Shown here piece after piece: positions 56,201-64,000 of a stretch of 64,000 bases of DNA. The DNA lies in contig WHVY01000002.1 of the NCBI GenBank assembly GCA_022266195.1, forward strand, positions 4,727,001 to 4,791,000, in the 5' to 3' direction. The first letter of the stretch is position 1, and every line of letters begins with the position of its first letter. The translations under genes and the position numbers were made by a program. Under the pieces are notes generated by a model, which was given only the letters and a program-made list of their open reading frames with translations, was not told where the DNA came from and made no database searches. Source of the stretch: Tetranychus cinnabarinus (taxonomy: Eukaryota; Arthropoda; Arachnida; Trombidiformes; Tetranychidae).

Positions 56201-59200
56201 GACTGTTTAATTGTCTCTTCATTGCAAGTCTATTTAAAGGCACAATGTAATTAGTTAAGTTAAATTTAGTTGTAAACAGAGGAATTAACTGTCAACACTA
56301 TCTATTAACACAGGTTTTCTCGTAATTTACTGATTGTTACCAATCCTGGTAAATTACCGTTTTACAGTGAATTGTAAACAAAAATATTAAAAGTAAAAAG
56401 TGGAACAAATTGTTAGAGTTGGTTAATCGACTGTTTTTCAACCTTTCACATTCAACTGATTATTCAATGAAATGATAAAGTTAAGCAATGTTTCTGGTCA
56501 TTAGCTGGTCATCATTAAGTCTGCCTTCCAGCAAGACTAGAGACAATGATTTGACAATTATGGTTACTTTTAATAATTGCTTGTCGTACAATATTACAAA
56601 TGATTAAAGGTTTACCATGAATTGTAATCACAAAGCAACATTGTTTCAACTTAACAAGTTTTGTCTCCACAAGTAGATGTCAGGTAGTAATAAATAGGCA
56701 AATCTTGAGATATTTTAAATGGTCAATTTTTCTCTATTCATCTTTACCTTGAAAAATCTTATGCGTTTCTGCACAGTAAACACATTGAATTGATCATAAT
56801 AAACACCTGAGCCTGAATCTTCAAAAGGTTAAAACTGAATATCAGTTCAACTCTAGTCGATGCAATCAGATAACCAGCTTCAAGCTATAAAAATAACATA
56901 ATGACGGTTAAAATAACCTGATAGAGTTGTAACCTAAGAGACTAACTTGGGTCAAGAGATGTTTCTTTTGACGATAATCAGCTTGATTAGAGCTTTTGAA
57001 TTCATGAAAAAAGTGATGAAGTTTCTTCTTCTTCTTCGAGTTCTAGATAATCTGAATTATGAAGCGTCAGGAAGGAAAAGTATTTTGAAGAATGTTTATC
57101 ATAAACTAATTTCAGGATTTTTCACAAATATTCAATGCGATTCCTAAAAATTGAATGCATCAAAATAAGATTTAGGAGTTAAGATCATGCTGATTTGCCC
57201 ATAATTTAAGCTCACAGGTTAGACAATTAACGTCAAGATGAGCTGGAAATAAATGTCGATTGCGATCCAATTAGTATTTTCAATATTAAAAGTCGCAACA
57301 AATGGACTTTTATCATTTTTTTGTCACAATAATAGTACAAGGATTCGATGATCGTAACTAGCTTTTGATGGAAATGTTGGTAAACAAAATAATGTTTCAT
57401 TTGATGTAAAAAACAAAAACATTGTTAACATCCTTAACGTTAATCTAATGAGGATGTGTTTAACTATTTATCCTTGATTTATTAATTGTTGGACAATAAA
57501 AATGTTGAGTCCATTACAATCGATATTCAACTCATTGACGTGTTCAACAATATTGACGACGTTGTTAATAAAAGTTAGTTATTTTCTGTGACGCATTTCA
57601 AACCGTTCATATTTACCTTTTTACCTTTCAATTGATTTATCAAAATCAAATTACACTTTATGATATTCCTTGAATTGGATTTAATTGCGACAAAATCATC
57701 TGGTTAAGAAAGGTGCATAAGCTTAACAAGCTTTCAAGTGTTACAATGATAATAAAAAGATGTTAATAATTGATCTTGATTAAGCAAATTGAGGTTAATA
57801 GATTAAACATAAAAACTGTTTATTAGATTATTTCATGGTAGAACCTTCATTGAAACTTTATGGAAACTATTTTTGTTTCAAATAAACTCGTCATTGATAA
57901 ACTAATTGTTGACTGGAGTAAGCAAGATGATCAGATAAACACGGAACTAGGAAAGGATTAAATCAACTGATTAACAGCTTCATCTGTTTCATTATCAATT
58001 GATGATCATTTTCCACGTCAAATCGGGTTGATATTTTTGTTTTGTTTTGCCGTTTACATGACAAAATTATGATCATTTGCTTGATTATTAAATCGACAAG
58101 GTTGACCATTTGATTTATCAAAAATTATTCATTGGACATTGAACAATAATGGTTTAAGTTAATTGCAATCCTGTCTGAGTAGCTTATTTAGCTGAAAATT
58201 GACTGTTGGGTTGATTTCAAAAATGACAATTGATTGCAACTAATTAAATATTAATGTTTCCAACTAGAAATGCTTCCAATTTGAATCAATTTTTTCTTTC
58301 AATTATGAAAAGTGAAACCTGAGCAAAGTGTTTCAGGAAGTTGCTGCATTCAATTTGGCAGCGACATGATAATTCATCAAGATAATTGTGTGATTGTAGT
58401 CAGAATCACTTGTCATAGGTAAATCATTATTATATTGGAATGAAGGGAAGTACTAAAGGATATGATGATTGATGGTAATCGTATGTCCATAATAATTACA
58501 AAGGCCTGATTAGTATTTATCTCAGGATTTATCATCTGACTATTTATCAAGTGTAAACAATGGTCGTGAGTATTGCATGTTTAAGGATCAAATCAGTTTC
58601 AATGAAGTTGCTTGAAGCCTAGATTTCAAGATAGTTCAAAACCTGGGTCCATTTGAAACAATAATCAAAGACTTGACTCTACCTAAAATGTAATTAACTT
58701 TGTCTTGAATTGAACTGTAAATTAATTTGAAAAAATTGTTCATTATGAAAGTTTGGAGCAAATATTTGGTCAAAGTTAATTACTAAATTACATCAACTTT
58801 AATATACTCAATGATGCAATGAGAATAAAAGAAGATGAAAAATGAATAAATATTGCGATTATCGAAGCAAACCTGACATGGAAGCCAATTTATACCTTTA
58901 AATATCCCTAAATAGTCTTATTATAATGAAAATATCATGAAAAAAAGGGTTTCTTATTCAGTCTTGAAACAACAAGGAATACAAAAGTTGTCACTTTAAT
59001 GGTTAAACTTTGATTTAAAGTCTTCTGTTATTGTGTTAAAAGGATATAATTAAGAGCCAATTGAGATGATATAATTGACCATTGAAAGATGCCATTCAAT
59101 TGAGATATTAATGAGGAAAAGATGGGATCGAGTTAAAATTAAATAACCAAATCAAAAGTTAATTTAAACCTAAAAACAAAAGGAACCTTTTTTGGGTAAA

Positions 59201-60869
59201 GAGAAAAAAATTCAAAGGTTTTACCATCAAAAGTGATTTACATTTGAATTATGTAAATTGTTCAATAAAAAAAGTGAAAGGAAAAGCAAAAAGTTGAAAT
59301 TAAAAGTTAAATTAAAAGCTAAATTAAACGGTAAATTTGATTGTACTTTTATTACAACAGATTAACAGTTTCAGGTTTAATTGAACTGAACATCATTTAA
59401 TTGATTGTCATCATAAACAATTGAAGTTGATTTATAATGAGTAAAGGGTTTTAATATTGATTGGTAAAACAATTTAAAAGCGTAACCAGAAAAGGTTGCA
59501 AAACAGAGTTACAAGAAACTCTGTAAAAGGCAATCTGATTAACCTTTTTAATTGTAATAATTAACATGATTACCTGTTGTTGTCTATTAATAATTGATCA
59601 ACTAGCTGTTAATTTGTCTGTTAAAAGAAATGTTAATCATGTTCAATATTGAGATCAAGTTGAATTTGATTCTGATGAAGCTGATTATTCATTTGGGATG
59701 ATAACTGAATCCAAAATGATCAACACTGCCATTGTTATTGGGTTACAGAATCAAAGTTATCATGTTTCCATTTATAGCATGTTATAGCAACAATTGGTGA
59801 TAAATTATTGTTGATTAACAATGTTAATGTTTCATTATGTACAGTCTGGGTTGAGTGTTTGATGAGTTTGTTGGTTAACCAACTTGAAAGGATCAAATTA
59901 ACATGAAAAGAAACTTTAATTTCACTTTTAAATTGTGCTTCTTTAATGCCAACTGAATCAGATCATTAAAGTAAATTGTAATAATGATCATTTTTTGTAG
60001 CAACCAAATATATCAATTGTAAATATCTGCAATTGCTTTACATGGAGACTTCATTGATGCTATTATTTGCTAATGAAACAGATGATTAAATTGAATAATT
60101 AGACAGACAATTAGACGATATTCCGAGAGACAGAAAATGGCTCAAAATGAATGAATGGCTTCAGGTAACATGATCAATTGAATTAAATTAATTTTTTCAT
60201 TTTTTGTTTTTTCTTTCTGTTGATATTTCTTTTTTCACTATTACCTTTAACTTCATTATTGTAGCTGGCAATTTTCAATCCAGAATGATTATTAATATTA
60301 TCATTTAATTCATTTGATTGCCAAGTCTTTCTGATTAATCTGAAAAGTTATTTTGCTTTTTTTGCTTGGCAGGCTCTTGAACAGTTATAAACAATGGTTG
60401 ACAATTGGGCAAATCAACTGCTAACATTGAAAACCTTGAAAATGGCTTCAAGTTAAACAGGATTTGATTAGAGTTGTTCAGCGTATTTTTGTTCACTAAG
60501 AAGATATCATTTCAATGATTAAATTAAAAAGCTATCAATTTGTCAAGTAATGATTGTAAATACAAGTTAATCTAAACATTTGAAGAAGCTTTCAATAAAA
60601 GGCGCAAAAAGCAAAAAACAAAAAGCAAAACAAAAACTTTACAAATTGGAATCTCATTCAGGTTGGACATTTTCATGATTGATTAAAATTTCCTACAAAA
60701 TGAGACCAACGAGTTTTGTCATTATTACGTTCATTAGATTGAGCAATAGTTTGACCGTTTTAATCGCCATTCAACGAGAATTGAATGACTTTTACTCAAA
60801 ATTATCGTCTTTGTTGATTACACAAGTATTTTAAACATTCATTTAGACTAACAGTTTACAATAATAATG
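50229..60869. other. Long AT-rich non-coding stretch
   Basis: No convincing gene in about 10.6 kb. The sequence is AT-rich with many ATTGAT/CAATTG-like words, scattered TAATTA homeobox-type cores and short simple repeats (for example ATGATGCTGATA near 54.0 kb and TTATTATCATCA near 55.77 kb). It may be intron or distal regulatory DNA of the ETS gene, or an intergenic desert. A 105-codon plus-strand frame at 53.6 kb has no ATG start. Confidence 0.4.
50896..50923. repeat. Short perfect inverted repeat
   Basis: ATGCATTAT and ATAATGCAT, perfect 9-base arms around a 10-base AT loop. No associated gene. Confidence 0.6.
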
Positions 60870-61560
60870 AAAAATAAAACAATATCTTCAGACGTTAAAC
60901 TTTGACTAACAAGTCCTGTGCTCAGTGGTGTAACCATTACCATTACCCTTTGATGGAGAGAAAGCATTCAAGTTCGGGTTGATATAACACCAAACCGACT
61001 GTTCCGACCATAAATTCAAAACGAATTGATATTGGTTTGTCTGATATAAAATGATTTATGACCGATGAGCCACGAACATTACTCGAAACGTTAAACTCTG
61101 AGTGAGTGTTAAATACACTGCGCGTCATAAGTATAACACCAGAATTTTTTTGATTTTACTTATCTTTAGGCTAATTAAGGGTAGCTTTGGCCTAAACTTA
61201 TCACAGACAAGTCAAAGGTCTAAAACTCTAGGTCTTATCAAATTGCTACAATAACCTGATGATGTTTTCAGAAGTAAAACTCTGACTAAACCAGCTTCAG
61301 AGGTGATACAATATTGCTACAAACAGCTCAAAGGTTGATCTTAAACCTTAAGTTTGATCAATTTGTTGTAACAATGCAAATGATGTTTTTGAATCTATGA
61401 GTGAAAGATGATACAGAGCCGTTTGGCCTTGGTAGATGAAATATTCATCTGAACCGAATCAGAGCTTTATGTGATCATAATTTTCAGGGCTTATCAATTA
61501 TCTTGTCACAATGATAAATGAATAAATAATCGGATCATGCCCATAACACGTTGAGTTGCA
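60870..61560. repeat. Degenerate tandem-like repeat
   Basis: Related phrases recur at irregular spacing: TTCAGACGTTAAACTTTGACTA, TTCAGAAGTAAAACTCTGACTA, and two lines with CTCAAAGGT or GTCAAAGGT followed by TCTTAAACC/TCTAAAACT and TTGATCAAATT-like strings. It looks like an old, eroded duplication of a 130-180 base unit. No coding content. Confidence 0.4.
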
Positions 61561-64000
61561 CCCAATAAATCTGTGAAAGTGAATAGTCAATATTCAATAC
61601 AAAAGTTTGATGTATTCATCAGTTAATGAGACTAAAAAATGTAAACATGAAAATACGATTTCGAATTCATTGTTTCTCTGATTATCCTTGAAGATGATCA
61701 GAACGATTTATGGCCAACAAAACGCAAAATATTGTCATCATCGATGTTAACATCATTAATGGACAACATTAAAGATTCAGTGAATTATTATTCAAGGTAG
61801 AAAAAAAAGAGAAGACGAAATAAAGAAATAAAAATGTTCATTAAAAGTGATTAAATTGACTGCAGCTCATATAGTACGTAAGGTCATGCTGGACAATTTC
61901 ATGTCACTTTCATCAACAATGCGTTTTTAGCTTGAATCATCATTACAATTTACCATCAAAACTGCATGATGGACACAACAAAGAGATTAGGTTAAAAGTG
62001 AAACTTGAGCGAAGACAAATGATGAAAAAAAGAGATAATCATTATTGGAAGAACGAACGAAATTTGGTAAACCAAGTTCATGGAAGATTTGCATTGAAGA
62101 AATGCACAAACAGAACTTTATATTCAATTAAAGGGGTTAATTCGTGTTGGATCGATTCGAAGACCTTCTTCATCCTAATTATATAAAGACTATTGTGACC
62201 TTTAAAAGTTGATCAAGTCCATTGGGAGTTGAAAATAGCTGCAAGCTAAACAATAATATCATTTACGCTTTCAAGTTATCTTTACATTTGATATTTAATG
62301 AGCGCAAAAACATCTTTTGGAAACTCCGGAATCGTGGTAAATCGACTCTTTAATAACCATTCATCGGCCTTGATCGATTTAACCCGACACTTGCGATAAC
62401 AGATGTTGACTGAAAGTCAAGAGCAAAATCGAAAACAAAACTGAAACAAAAAAAATTGTTGTTCATCGCTTTGATCAATTGTCCAAAATTTTCTCACTGA
62501 TCGATTCCCATGTAAGAATTTCTTTTTTTCAGAAATCATTTTTTTTGCACTTTTCCAACAGCTATTCTGGACCGACTAATGAATGTTAATATCTTTAGCC
62601 TTGAAATGATTAGGATAACCTCGTCAAAATATTTACTGTGTTCTGATTACATGTCATGATGTGATGATTAGCAACTGAATGAGAACTGAAAAGGTTGAAA
62701 CTAACGATTACACAAGAAGTGTAAAAGTGAATTTTACTTTTTGTGGCCTCAGGTCACAATGAAAGTGGCGAAAAGAAAAGTTGAACGTAAACAAGAAATG
62801 ATAGTCAACATTTAACCAGAATATAACTGAAAGCTCAATCTCAAAACAGTTGAATGAAAATGAATCCTACTGAAAGAAAAGTTAAAATTGAATAAATTGT
62901 ATCGATTTAATTGTTGATTGATGTTCAATTTTTGTTTGACCATTCAATGTTAATCCAGATATGTTTAGTAAAATTGTTTGGTAATGAACCTCAATTCCGG
63001 AGAAGAGATGTTAATCTTAAACTTGCCAGGCCACTTTGCAAAGGTCAAACATTTTTTCGCTAATAAAATATATTACCGTTTGCAGGTTTTAATGTTGACT
63101 TTCAGGTTTTGTTTTTCATCCAATATTATTTTACTTGAAATGCAAAATAGCAAAACATGAAACTGAAAACAACTGACTTGCTGACCTCTTCATTCATGTT
63201 TTTCATTCAAAAGATGGGTCAATCGTTTTATTAGATTAGACGCTAAATTGAATAGTTGAGAACCATTAATAACCAACACTTGAAACATACAGTCTCATCC
63301 AGATTAAAGGTTGATTAGTTAACACACTGATTAGCTTTAAAACAGATTAGTCAAAACAGTTTGCCTTCTGTTTGATTTCTTGTACTTTCTTGATCCATCC
63401 AAATCAACTGTAATTGGTGATTGTGATTAACGTTCACCAATTGACTGGCCCAAATTGAGTATATAATTCAAATGAAAGTGAAAGGCAAACATCTAATAAT
63501 ATTAATGGTGAGAGATAAGATTTAAATTGTGCTTCATTTAACAATATCCAAACATTTGATGATTGATTAGACGTTTGTTTTGGTTTCATTTCATGATGAT
63601 AATGTTACATGAATTAGCAAAGTTTGACCTGAAAAGTAAAACTAACGGAAAGATTTATTCGTAAAGATAAATTTCAAATGGTCAAAAGTTGGTCAAAAAT
63701 GAGAGAAGCAAAAATATCTAATTCAATGAATCCGATTAACCTTTGAAAGATTATTTTAAAACTGATATATTTTACCATTTGTGTTGATTGTAATGATTGA
63801 TAGAGAGAAACAATTTGTGTTTACAATTTAGTTTTAATCGTAAACAATTGAATCATCTTTTGCAAGAAAAAATTCAATTGAAACAATTAACAAAATTGGT
63901 TGACTAATCAAGTGTGTTTGGGATTCGCAAGGCTGCGTAAAATTGGTAAACTTTGGGTTTAATTTTGGGTTAATTGTCAATGGGATTGGATTGAAATCAT
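61561..64000. other. AT-rich non-coding stretch to window end
   Basis: No gene or RNA recognised. An 84-codon plus-strand frame near 61.9-62.2 kb has no ATG start and a Lys/Asn/His-rich composition typical of chance frames. Confidence 0.4.

Noticed and set aside
61932..62186. 84-codon plus-strand basic frame
   Set aside because: Begins without ATG and has Lys/Asn/His-rich composition without motifs.

Overview
The window looks like nuclear DNA of an arthropod, most likely a chelicerate and perhaps a mite. The supporting signs are: AT-rich sequence; many introns of 50-100 bases with GTAAGT donors and CAG/TAG acceptors; a metazoan initiator tRNA; single-repeat muscle calponin genes; and an ESE/ELF3-type ETS factor. 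The taxon is an inference, since no taxon-specific marker was seen. There are no bacterial operons, CRISPR arrays or prophages.

Layout. From 1 to 47 kb the window is compact and gene-rich: LSM1 (partial, -), AMDHD2 (-), a gutted RECQL4 copy (-), PIGL (-) head-to-head with NOM1 (+), two muscle-calponin (Mp20/transgelin) genes (-), a 7.7 kb MTCL/SOGA-like coiled-coil gene (-) with a large inverted repeat in its intron, a dead calponin copy (-), RECQL4 (-), SLC25A42 (+), a decaying TRC8-type RING ligase (+), Asterix/WDR83OS (-), a probable secreted propeptide (+), RPA1 (+), MAP2K7 (+), a PI31-like C-terminal protein (-), CDK5 (+), NDUFS8 (-), initiator tRNA-Met (+) and the 3' half of an ESE-type ETS factor (-). 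From 47 to 64 kb almost nothing is coding, apart from one candidate small secreted-protein gene (49.3-50.2 kb). This stretch is probably intron and regulatory DNA of the ETS gene, or intergenic desert.

The genes are unrelated housekeeping, signalling and muscle genes, not a pathway cluster. RECQL4 and RPA1 are both replication proteins, and each has an E2F-like site upstream. Several neighbours are divergent pairs with short or moderate shared upstream regions (PIGL/NOM1, RECQL4/SLC25A42, Asterix/propeptide, PI31-like/CDK5).

The most unusual content is the record of local duplication. A calponin gene at 7.4-8.5 kb has a dead copy at 21.1-21.9 kb, next to RECQL4. A block running from inside that dead copy through RECQL4 to its 5' end was copied again to 2.7-3.5 kb and cut by six internal deletions to about a fifth of its length. 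A second unusual structure is four copies of a roughly 0.5 kb repeat, two in each orientation, in one intron; they would fold into a long RNA hairpin. I found no convincing evidence of a wholly new biological system. The best novel candidates are the propeptide at 31.8 kb, the small secreted protein at 49.3 kb and the intronic hairpin.
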